Assembly: GCA_947501885.1 (NCBI GenBank)
Contig: CANMXN010000003.1
Location: 1-54,945, forward strand
Length of the DNA stretch: 54,945 nt
Origin: an uncultured Sphingorhabdus sp.
GTDB taxonomy: Bacteria > Pseudomonadota > Alphaproteobacteria > Sphingomonadales > Sphingomonadaceae
Direction: 5' to 3'
Made by a program: the position numbers and the translations under genes. The notes under the pieces are model-generated. The model was not told where the DNA came from. It saw nothing but the letters and a program-made list of their open reading frames with translations, and searched no databases. This document shows, piece by piece, positions 46,931 through 54,110 of this stretch (positions are counted from its first letter, which is position 1; each line of letters begins with the position of its first letter).

Positions 46931-48109
46931 TTATGCCGCTAATAGATTGGCTTGTGTTTCATCTCTATGTTTTTTCAAATAACGCATAAAAGGCGTGCCG
47001 CCTGTACCAACGTCTGTATCATTTCCGTCGGCTTGTTTTTGCTGTTTGTTAATATAACTAGCAGCATATTCAAGGTGACGAGACCTAAAGTCAGCTACGG
47101 CTTGAATATTCGTATTATACGCATTAATGAGGCCTGTATCCTTACTATTGCTAACATAGTGACGAAGGTTGCTTGCTGTGCGAACATCTTCGATAAATTG
47201 GCGATGTTTGGGTGAGCGATACCTATGTAATTGATCCAAAAACTCGCGTAAAGGATCTGTTGCGTGACCCACACAGAGAAGGGCATCCATTGACGGCACT
47301 ATTGAGGATTGCGATCCTGTTTGTCCCCGAAAAGCTTGGGCCTTATTGCTATAACGCTCAACGCCCTCATAAATGATACCATCGGGCAGGGCAGGATTAT
47401 CTTTCCAGCCGTGAATATAGGGCCGAACCCGCTCGAAATATATATAGGGATCGCATTTCTCAGGCATACGATCGAATATAGCATTGATGCCTGCCCAGCG
47501 CGTAGCTGTGGATGTTAACAATTCTCTCAATCGTTCTGGTTCATCTTTGTTGGCAGCTTCTATGATTGGACCCATTGCTGATAAAATTTGCCCTGCATGC
47601 GCTTCTATTGCGACATGGACGAGCACAAACCAAGCTTCATCTTGGCCACCTAGAAAATTTTGGATCATATGAATATTATCAAGATCAATAGGCTTAGTTT
47701 TATCGATTCTGCTCCAATTGTCCAAAACATAGCCGCTATAGGTCAGAATGGGAGGTTGGCCAATGCTATCTGACAAAGCCACCATTGGTATAGCCAAGCA
47801 AGATGGCAGCATTTCAGGAGGTTCTTTTTCTCCCCATATATAAGATTGCACCATAAAAGAATAGTGAATGGTAGCCATTCTAAGCTCGGCGTTCGATAGG
47901 CCATTAATGTCATGATCAATGTTAATATTAGGAAGATTTTTAACCAAATAGGATCGTACATTCCCGCTAGGCAATATATTTGGTAAATTTAATGCAATAT
48001 CTGCTGCTTTTTTTATATTGCCTGTAAGTGTAATATCACCAGTATCATATCGGCATAAAAAGCCTGTATCTTCTGACATATCATAATTTTGCAAGGGTAA
48101 AACCGTCAT
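46931..48109 (-). CDS. Indoleamine 2,3-dioxygenase family protein
   Basis: 392 residues from 'MTVLPLQNYD', which has GGAGGA 4-5 nt upstream; an ATG 12 bp earlier (48121) is an alternative start. The segment 'FRGQTGSQSSIVPSMDALL' and the heme-ligand His in 'FRSRHLEYAASYI' (H345 here) are typical of the IDO fold, and 'GTGGTPFMRYLKKHRDET' is the glycine loop near the C-terminus. The enzyme opens the indole ring of tryptophan to N-formylkynurenine using heme and oxygen. No kynurenine formamidase or kynureninase is adjacent. A divergent Lrp-type regulator lies 88 bp away and may control it. Confidence 0.9.
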   Translation of the reverse strand: MTVLPLQNYDMSEDTGFLCRYDTGDITLTGNIKKAADIALNLPNILPSGNVRSYLVKNLPNINIDHDINGLSNAELRMATIHYSFMVQSYIWGEKEPPEMLPSCLAIPMVALSDSIGQPPILTYSGYVLDNWSRIDKTKPIDLDNIHMIQNFLGGQDEAWFVLVHVAIEAHAGQILSAMGPIIEAANKDEPERLRELLTSTATRWAGINAIFDRMPEKCDPYIYFERVRPYIHGWKDNPALPDGIIYEGVERYSNKAQAFRGQTGSQSSIVPSMDALLCVGHATDPLREFLDQLHRYRSPKHRQFIEDVRTASNLRHYVSNSKDTGLINAYNTNIQAVADFRSRHLEYAASYINKQQKQADGNDTDVGTGGTPFMRYLKKHRDETQANLLAA

Positions 48110-48197
48110 ATCATCCTCCATCTTTGAGTGAATAATATATCAATTTTATAATTATTATCTTGCATATTTGTCTGTTTATATTGTTTATACGCAATAT

Positions 48198-48650
48198 ATG
48201 AATGAATTTGATAAATTAGATGATAAAATATTGCGTACTCTTGAAGGTGATGGACGAATCTCCAATGTAGACCTTGCGCGAGTTGTTGGTTTATCACCTT
48301 CCGCTTGTTTGCGCCGTGTTCAAGAATTAGAGAGAAAGAATATTATCACTGGGTATCGCGCCGTTATCGATCGCTCGCAATTGGGTGTAGGCATGGTGGT
48401 TTTCGTAATGGTTGGCTTGTCTGCCCATTTGAAAAAAGATGCTGAAGCCTTTGAAAAAGTCATGAATGATGCACCAGAAGTTATAGAATGTCATGATATT
48501 ACTGGTTCCATAGAATATTTGTTACGTGTTGAAGTCACTGATCTTAAAGCTTATAAATCATTTCATGCAGATACTCTGGGAACGATTGAGCATGTTAAAA
48601 GTATTACATCTTATATTAATCTAGGGTCATCCAAGGATTTGCGGGTCTGA
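48198..48650 (+). CDS. Lrp/AsnC-family transcriptional regulator
   Basis: 150 residues from 'MNEFDKLDDKILRTL', the usual start of this family; an ATG at 48168 adds 10 unlikely residues. Helix-turn-helix at about 5-50 ('RISNVDLARVVGLSPSACLRRV') and a RAM effector domain at 70-145. Lrp-type proteins sense amino acids. Divergent from the indoleamine dioxygenase gene, so a tryptophan-responsive switch is the natural reading, by position only. Confidence 0.93.
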   Translation: MNEFDKLDDKILRTLEGDGRISNVDLARVVGLSPSACLRRVQELERKNIITGYRAVIDRSQLGVGMVVFVMVGLSAHLKKDAEAFEKVMNDAPEVIECHDITGSIEYLLRVEVTDLKAYKSFHADTLGTIEHVKSITSYINLGSSKDLRV

Positions 48651-48763
48651 TGAAGCTGTAATCATAATGAAGCACTGATGATTGAGATGTTCGATCATTA
48701 TGATGGAAATTATCGTATACCATCAAAGTTGACCAACCGTGCATAAATCCCTATCGAAAAAAA

Positions 48764-49297
48764 ATGTCTATATTACCTATTTTAGAAGTGCCTGATGCGC
48801 GATTGAAAACTGTTTCTGTGCCTGTGAAGGAGTTTGATGCAGAGCTAAAAACACTTATCGAAGATATGACCGATACAATGTATGATGCGCATGGCATTGG
48901 CCTTGCTGCTATACAGGTAGGCGTTCCTAAACGTATATTGGTGATTGACCTGCAAGAAGCTCCTGAAGGCGAGGAAGCTGAAAAAAACCCAAGAGTTTTT
49001 ATTAATCCTGAAATTTTAGACCCGTCAGAAGAATTAGCAGGATATAAGGAAGGATGCCTTTCCGTACCTGAGCAATATGCCGATGTAGAGCGTCCCGCAA
49101 CTATTCGCGCCCGTTGGCAAGATATAGATGGCAAAACCCATGAAGAAAATATGGATGGCCTGATGGCCACCTGTTTGCAACATGAAATGGACCATCTTGA
49201 AGGGATATTATTCATTGATCATCTGTCACGGTTAAAGCGTCAAATGGTATTGAAGAAACTCAATAAAATGCGCAAAGAACGCGGCGTAGCAGCTTAA
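48764..49297 (+). CDS. def: Peptide deformylase
   Basis: 177 residues. The three motifs are present: GIGLAAIQ (44-51), EGCLS (96-100) and QHEMDH with the metal His residues at 140 and 144. It removes the formyl group from new proteins. The C-terminus is basic. It is followed by an unusual terminator with tandem repeats in the loop. Confidence 0.97.
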   Translation: MSILPILEVPDARLKTVSVPVKEFDAELKTLIEDMTDTMYDAHGIGLAAIQVGVPKRILVIDLQEAPEGEEAEKNPRVFINPEILDPSEELAGYKEGCLSVPEQYADVERPATIRARWQDIDGKTHEENMDGLMATCLQHEMDHLEGILFIDHLSRLKRQMVLKKLNKMRKERGVAA

Positions 49298-49320
49298 CAA
49301 TTAGTGTGATAATTATAGGT

Positions 49321-49398
49321 AAAAACACTGCCCAGCTCTTACTCGCTAGTTTTTGCTCGCTAGTTTTTACTCGCTAGTTTTTACTGGGCAGTATTTTT
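49321..49398. terminator. Bidirectional terminator with three tandem 14-bp repeats in its loop
   Basis: A 15-bp stem (49321-49335 with 49384-49398, one C-A mismatch on plus, G-U on minus) has A/T tracts at both outer ends and lies between convergent genes. Its loop carries three 14-bp copies of (A/G)CTCGCTAGTTTTT at 49341-49354, 49355-49368 and 49369-49382. The third copy reaches to within 1 bp of the stem. Confidence 0.8.
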
Positions 49399-49431
49399 GT
49401 AAAATTTATACTATCATCATAAATATTAGCA

Positions 49432-50643
49432 TTATTGCGCAAAATTTCTTGGAGCGGCGTCAATCGTAACATATTGGCCTTGGCGCACCTCCTGAACCTC
49501 TAACATTCTTTCGGATTTGCCATTGGGTAAGAAGCGAAAAGCACCATCAACGCCTATAAAGCCACCTGGGTCGGTCAACATTGTTACAGGGAAATTGCTG
49601 CCTACTTGCCAATCACGGGCAACACGGGCCACCAATAATACCGAATCATATCCAAGACTTGATAAGCGCAACGGCCTTTTCCCAAAGCGATTGTTATAAT
49701 TATCCGCATATTGGCGGTATAAGCTATCGGCAACGCTGGCAAACCATGCACCGCGCATTGTGCTACTAGTTACGAGGCTATTATCAACATTCCAGCGATC
49801 CGTTCCCATGATTTGAGCACTTTGTAAGCCATGTTGACGCAGATAGCTGGTGCCAATGGCTGCTCTTCTGCCACCATCGGCAATAAGCACAGCATCAACA
49901 TTACCAAGATTAGCAATACGCTTTGCCGCGCTCTCGATACTGGAGCGGCTGCTATCATATTCTTGGATGGTAACCAATGTACCGCCAGCATTGCGAACCG
50001 AAGAGGTGAGATTAGATAGAGCGCGCTGTCCAAAAACATTTTTGGGTACGAGGCCAGCAAAGCGCGTCTTGCCGCGTTTCTGTGCAAAGCGGACAATGCG
50101 TTCAATCGATTGATTGGGCAAATGGCCCATTAAAAATACATTTTGTCCTGCGACACTTACATCGTTGGAAAAGCTGATGATGGGTATATTGGCAGGACGC
50201 GCAAAATTTGCAACTTTCACTACATTATCACCACGCAAAGGACCTAAGATCAGCTTATTACCATCGGCAATGGCCTGCTGCGCTGCGGCTTCGACGCCAT
50301 TAGCCGTATCATATGTGGTCATGCGAATGTTTGATGATTTGGTATCGAGCAATGCCAAAGTGGTTGCATTGGCAATCTCTTGACCAACATCGCCATCTCT
50401 GCCGCTAATAGGAAGTAACAAAGCGACGCGATGACGATCACTATCGGTGGCAACGACATTAACCGCTGCTGCCGTTACGGGGGCACTGACGGGAGCCTGT
50501 ACACTAGGGGGTACGACTGATGAACAAGCGGCTAAAAAGGATGTGCCTATAAAGGCACTGGCTGCTTTCATTACCCTTTTTAGACAGAGCCTATGTGAGA
50601 ATATATTTTTTAACCGCCTCTTTTGGATATTAATTTTATCCAT
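49432..50643 (-). CDS. Penicillin-binding protein activator (LpoA-like) lipoprotein
   Basis: About 403 residues from Met at 50643. Other starts are 50706 (424 residues) and 50571 ('MKAASAF', 379 residues); all keep the lipobox 'TSFLAAC'. The mature part is a periplasmic-binding fold (Peripla_BP_6 type): 'RVALLLPISGRDGDVGQEI', 'LGPLRGDNVVKVA', 'IPIISFSNDVSVAG', 'LSSLGYDSVLLVA'. Related proteins activate peptidoglycan synthases from the outer membrane. It is divergent from rsmI, the usual arrangement for lpoA-like genes next to rsmI-yraN. Confidence 0.88.
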   Translation of the reverse strand: MDKINIQKRRLKNIFSHRLCLKRVMKAASAFIGTSFLAACSSVVPPSVQAPVSAPVTAAAVNVVATDSDRHRVALLLPISGRDGDVGQEIANATTLALLDTKSSNIRMTTYDTANGVEAAAQQAIADGNKLILGPLRGDNVVKVANFARPANIPIISFSNDVSVAGQNVFLMGHLPNQSIERIVRFAQKRGKTRFAGLVPKNVFGQRALSNLTSSVRNAGGTLVTIQEYDSSRSSIESAAKRIANLGNVDAVLIADGGRRAAIGTSYLRQHGLQSAQIMGTDRWNVDNSLVTSSTMRGAWFASVADSLYRQYADNYNNRFGKRPLRLSSLGYDSVLLVARVARDWQVGSNFPVTMLTDPGGFIGVDGAFRFLPNGKSERMLEVQEVRQGQYVTIDAAPRNFAQ

Positions 50644-50704
50644 TATTATATCAGCCAAGATCGAATCTTGCCGATCACCCATTTGTGCTGCAATAGTGAA
50701 ATTC

Positions 50705-51559
50705 ATGAACCCATCCCTAACAAATAATCATTTTCAAAATGGTCTATACATTGTTGCAACCCCAATCGGCAACCTTGCAGATATGTCACAGCGCGGCATT
50801 GATATATTGAAAGCGGCAGATATCATTGCTGTGGAGGATAGTCGGGTTACGGGTAAATTATTGTATCATCTTGGAATTAAAGGCAAGATGCGTCCCTACC
50901 ATGACCATAGCAATGATAAAGTTCGTGATGATTTGTTAAAAACCGCAGAAAATGGTATAGTTGCATTGGTAAGCGATGCGGGAACGCCGCTGATTTCTGA
51001 CCCTGGATATAAGCTTGTACGAGCCGCAAGAGAGCAAAATATTTATGTCTCTACCATGCCGGGACCAAGCGCTGTCATAGCGGCTCTAACTTTGAGCGGT
51101 ATAGCAAGTGATAGATTTTTATTTGAGGGTTTTTTGCCATCTAAACAAAAAGCACGGCTGGATTTGCTGCAAAAGCTAAGCAAGATAGATTCGACCTTGA
51201 TATTTTATGAGAGCGGTGCGCGGCTGCATAAAACGCTGACCGATATGCATCATATATTGGGTGACAGAGAAGGCACCGTAGTGCGCGAGATTAGCAAAAA
51301 GTTTGAAGAAACAGTTAGTGATAATCTATCTGACTTAGTTTCACATTATAGTGAAGGAACCCCAAAAGGTGAAATCGTTATCATCATTGCACCGCCCGAT
51401 ACAGATATTGCTGTCGAACAAGGGGATATGGAAGAGGCCTTGCGAGAGGCATTGCTGCGGCTTCCAGCATCAAAAGCCGCAGCGGAAATAGCGGAGCGTT
51501 TTGGAGCAGAACGTAAGGTTGTTTATACGCTGGCCACTGCGATCAAAAATGGCGGATAG
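50705..51559 (+). CDS. rsmI: 16S rRNA (cytidine(1402)-2'-O)-methyltransferase
   Basis: 284 residues from 'MNPSLTN'. The longer frame to 50447 runs antisense to the lipoprotein signal region and is rejected. 'LYIVATPIGNLADMSQRGIDIL' and 'ALVSDAGTPLISDPGY' are diagnostic of this SAM-dependent methyltransferase family. It overlaps yraN by 11 bp. Confidence 0.95.
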   Translation: MNPSLTNNHFQNGLYIVATPIGNLADMSQRGIDILKAADIIAVEDSRVTGKLLYHLGIKGKMRPYHDHSNDKVRDDLLKTAENGIVALVSDAGTPLISDPGYKLVRAAREQNIYVSTMPGPSAVIAALTLSGIASDRFLFEGFLPSKQKARLDLLQKLSKIDSTLIFYESGARLHKTLTDMHHILGDREGTVVREISKKFEETVSDNLSDLVSHYSEGTPKGEIVIIIAPPDTDIAVEQGDMEEALREALLRLPASKAAAEIAERFGAERKVVYTLATAIKNGG

Positions 51560-51911
51560 CAGACGCAAAATATCAGAAGCAAAAGGAAGGCACGCTGAAA
51601 ATATCGCATCATGGTGGTTGCGTCTGAATGGCTACCGCATATTGGCACGGCGGGTGCGTAATCCGCGCGGTGAGATTGATATTATTGCAAGGCAATTTGG
51701 GACTATAGTTTTTGTAGAAGTAAAATCGCGCTCTAATGCACGAGATTTAGATCATGCAATTAGCGCTTATCATATGCGCCGTGTGGTGGCTGCGGCTGAG
51801 GTTGAGGCGCATAAATATCTGCGTGCTCATGATATTATGCGTTTTGATGTGATATTGCTGTCCCCGTGGAAATTGCCGCGCCATCTTAAAAATGTTTATC
51901 ATCAAGGCTAA
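51549..51911 (+). CDS. YraN/UPF0102 nuclease-fold protein
   Basis: 120 residues from 'MADSRRKISEAKGRHAE', the family start. The endonuclease-like PD-(D/E)xK core is visible as 'GEIDIIARQ' and 'VFVEVKSRS'. The family is linked to DNA or Holliday-junction processing, but its role is unproven. Its start lies inside the end of rsmI, so the two are translationally coupled. Confidence 0.92.
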   Translation: MADSRRKISEAKGRHAENIASWWLRLNGYRILARRVRNPRGEIDIIARQFGTIVFVEVKSRSNARDLDHAISAYHMRRVVAAAEVEAHKYLRAHDIMRFDVILLSPWKLPRHLKNVYHQG

Positions 51912-51977
51912 TGCCATATTGCATGCTATGAATTTACCCTTACATTCATCCTTATATTAATAATTTAGGATAATAAT

Positions 51978-52928
51978 ATGACGCTCAAAATCGCGATGCA
52001 AATGGACCCGATGGACAATATTGGCATTGCGGGGGATAGCAGTTTTGCGCTGATGTTATCGGCGCAAGAGCGTGGTTATACTATCTTTCACTATGATGTG
52101 GAAACGCTCTCTTTGGTGGATGGCCGTGTGATCGCCAAAGCCCGTAGCGTGCATGACTTACAGCGCGTGAAGGGCAATCATTTCCGTTTTGGCGATGAAG
52201 TGCGCCTTGATCTGGGCCGCGATATTGACGTGGTGATGATGCGCCAAGATCCGCCTTTTGATGTGGGTTATATCACGGCAACGCATCTATTAGAGCGCCT
52301 TAAAGGCGAAACATTGGTGGTCAATGATCCTGTATCGGTGCGCAATGCGCCCGAAAAAGTCTATGTGCTCGATTATGCAGAGTTTATGCCGCCGACTATC
52401 ATTACCCGTGATTTGGATGAAGTGCGCGCATTTCAAGCTATACATGGCAAGATTGTTGTCAAGCCGTTGCATGGCAATGGCGGTAAGGCGATCTTTCTTG
52501 TTCCCGAAGATGGCAGCAATTTAAGCGCTTTATTAGAGGTTTTTAACGGCACATGGCGCGAGCCGCATATGGTGCAAGCCTTCCTTCCCGAAGTATCAGA
52601 GGGGGACAAACGGATTGTGCTTATTGATGGCGAAGTGGCTGGGGCGATTAACCGCAAACCGGGCAAAGGCGAGTTTCGTTCAAACCTAGCGCAGGGCGGT
52701 TATGCTGAAAAATCAGAGCTGACGGAGATCGAAAAAGAAATTTGCGCCGCTATGGGCCCTGATCTTAAGGCTCAGGGCTTAACATTTGTTGGGATTGATG
52801 TGATTGGCGGCAAATGGCTGACCGAGATTAATGTAACTTCGCCCACGGGTATTGTGGCCATTGATGACTATAATGGCAGCGACAGCGCGGGTATGATTTG
52901 GGATGCTTGTGTCGCTAGGTTGGGGTGA
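51978..52928 (+). CDS. gshB: Glutathione synthase
   Basis: 316 residues, ATP-grasp fold. 'IAMQMDPMDNIGIAGDSSFALML' at the start, 'VMMRQDPPFDVGYITATH', 'VKPLHGNGGKAIF' and 'EINVTSPTGIVAID' are all GshB hallmarks. It joins glycine to gamma-glutamylcysteine. An AGGATAA site precedes the ATG. Confidence 0.97.
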   Translation: MTLKIAMQMDPMDNIGIAGDSSFALMLSAQERGYTIFHYDVETLSLVDGRVIAKARSVHDLQRVKGNHFRFGDEVRLDLGRDIDVVMMRQDPPFDVGYITATHLLERLKGETLVVNDPVSVRNAPEKVYVLDYAEFMPPTIITRDLDEVRAFQAIHGKIVVKPLHGNGGKAIFLVPEDGSNLSALLEVFNGTWREPHMVQAFLPEVSEGDKRIVLIDGEVAGAINRKPGKGEFRSNLAQGGYAEKSELTEIEKEICAAMGPDLKAQGLTFVGIDVIGGKWLTEINVTSPTGIVAIDDYNGSDSAGMIWDACVARLG

Positions 52929-52966
52929 GGTTTTATGGTTTTGCGAAAAAGGGGATTAATTTCAAT

Positions 52967-53039
52967 CCCGTCATGCTGAACTTGTTTCAGCATAACAATA
53001 GTGCTGATGGGTTATCCTGAAATAAATTCAGGATGACGA
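52967..53039. repeat. Two REP-like palindromes in opposite orientation
   Basis: 52967-52997 is a forward copy (TGCTGAA stem variant) and 53009-53039 a reverse copy (TCCTGAA variant) of the element clustered at 10961-12033. A facing pair like this could form a larger structure or a bidirectional terminator after gshB. Confidence 0.85.
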
Positions 53040-53041
53040 CT

Positions 53042-53140
53042 GTGTTCACGGTGACGATGATGGTGTTCACGGTAATGAATTGGGTATTTTGCATGATGAT
53101 GGTGTTAAGTGTGACGAATTGGTTACCTTGCATGAAGATG
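53042..53140. repeat. Degenerate 39-bp tandem repeat
   Basis: 53063-53101 and 53102-53140 are two 39-bp copies sharing GTGTT...GAATTGG...TTGCATGA.GATG; a shortened copy precedes them (53042-53062). Confidence 0.6.
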
Positions 53141-53319
53141 GTAATGCTCAGGATGTCAGCAAAATTACGGGTGATGCTAGGGTTCATTGGGAATAAGGCA
53201 TTCAACGGGGATATAGCATTGAAGTATAGGGCACAATTCTGCATGCAGCGACGGTCAGGGCAAATGGGAGATTGATTTTAAAGGTGATAGGCGTTTGCCA
53301 AGGGGCCAGGTTATTGCAC

Positions 53320-53348
53320 TTGACATGATATCAATATATGATATCATG
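53320..53348 (+). promoter_or_regulatory. Promoter with overlapping palindromic operator for the toxin-antitoxin pair
   Basis: TTGACA (53320-53325) and TATCAT (53342-53347) are 16 bp apart, a good sigma-70 fit. A perfect 9-bp inverted repeat CATGATATC ... GATATCATG (53324-53348, 7-bp spacer) covers spacer and -10 box, as expected for autorepression by a ribbon-helix-helix antitoxin. The predicted first transcribed base is at or near the ATG (53354), so the mRNA is probably leaderless. Confidence 0.72.
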
Positions 53349-53353
53349 TTATC

Positions 53354-53719
53354 ATGGCACGCATATTAGCAGATTTACCAGAGGAAGATGTCAAATGGCT
53401 CGACCAGCTTGCCGTTGAGCAAGGTAAATCGCGCGCCGCATTATTGCGTGAAGCGGTAAGTGCCTATCGCGCCGATGTACCAAAAGATTGGTTGGAGATT
53501 GGCTTTGGTGCATGGAAAGAGCGCAAAGATATTGGGGATGCTGTTGAATGGCAAAGACGTGAACGTGCCAATAGCACAAGGCCTTGGGATGATGATTATG
53601 AAGAGGTGAAAGCAGAATTTCCCGAACTCTTTGATGAAGAGGATGATCGACAGAGGCGAAAGCATCTCGAAATGATTGGTGTCGATAATAAGGACATAAG
53701 AAAGCCTATAATCAAGTGA
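53354..53719 (+). CDS. Ribbon-helix-helix (CopG-like) antitoxin
   Basis: 121 residues. The first 45 residues fit a ribbon-helix-helix DNA-binding domain ('MARILADLPEEDVKWLDQLAVEQGKSRAALLREAV' region). The acidic, Trp-containing C-terminus ('RPWDDDYEEVKAEFPELFDEE') probably covers the toxin. No ribosome site is visible: the ATG lies 7 nt after the predicted -10 box. Overlaps the PIN toxin by 4 bp. Confidence 0.85.
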   Translation: MARILADLPEEDVKWLDQLAVEQGKSRAALLREAVSAYRADVPKDWLEIGFGAWKERKDIGDAVEWQRRERANSTRPWDDDYEEVKAEFPELFDEEDDRQRRKHLEMIGVDNKDIRKPIIK

Positions 53720-54096
53720 GCGGCTATAGTTTTGATTCCAATATTATCATTGATGCGCTTCTTGGTTATGATCAAGCGCGTATTGAAATTCGGCGTGCTA
53801 CCGAACATGGGAATCGACCATGGATAAGCCGCATGGTGTGGATTGAAATATTATCGAAAGGTGAGGGAGAACAATTGCGTAAAGCAAAAATTCTTCTATC
53901 AGGCTTTGGTATGGATGAGATCGATGCAGAAATTTCTGAACGTGCCGCTTTTTTAAGAAGAGAGCGCTCGCGCCTCAAAACGTCCGATGCTATTATATTG
54001 GCAACGGCTTTGGTAAAGGGCCGAATATTAGTGACACGAAATAGTAAAGATTTTCCAGTAGAGATGCCTGGAATAAGAATCCCATACAGTTTTTAA
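53716..54096 (+). CDS. PIN-domain toxin (VapC-type ribonuclease)
   Basis: 126 residues with a GTG start overlapping the antitoxin stop. The PIN acidic residues are in 'SFDSNIIIDAL', 'WIEILSKGEGE', and 'LKTSDAIILATAL', with the final 'LVTRNSKDF' strand. PIN toxins cut tRNA or other RNA unless held by the antitoxin. glmS starts 14 bp after its stop, so read-through from the toxin promoter into glmS is possible. Confidence 0.9.
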   Translation: MSGYSFDSNIIIDALLGYDQARIEIRRATEHGNRPWISRMVWIEILSKGEGEQLRKAKILLSGFGMDEIDAEISERAAFLRRERSRLKTSDAIILATALVKGRILVTRNSKDFPVEMPGIRIPYSF

Positions 54097-54110
54097 TAAG
54101 GTAAAATATT

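Larger units (their letters stand above)
52929..53319. other. Intergenic region with repeats, no credible gene
   Basis: It holds two REP-like palindromes (52967-53039) and a degenerate 39-bp tandem repeat (53042-53140). The 80-codon ORF across the repeats is made of repeated hydrophobic codons and has no ribosome site. From 53141 to 53319 I see nothing. Confidence 0.6.

Noticed and set aside
50447-50704. N-terminal extension of rsmI
   Set aside because: It is antisense to the lipoprotein signal region, and the conserved RsmI sequence begins just after Met at 50705.
53033-53275. 80-codon plus-strand ORF (and its minus-strand partner)
   Set aside because: The sequence is made of degenerate tandem repeats and a REP element; no ribosome site and no family resemblance.
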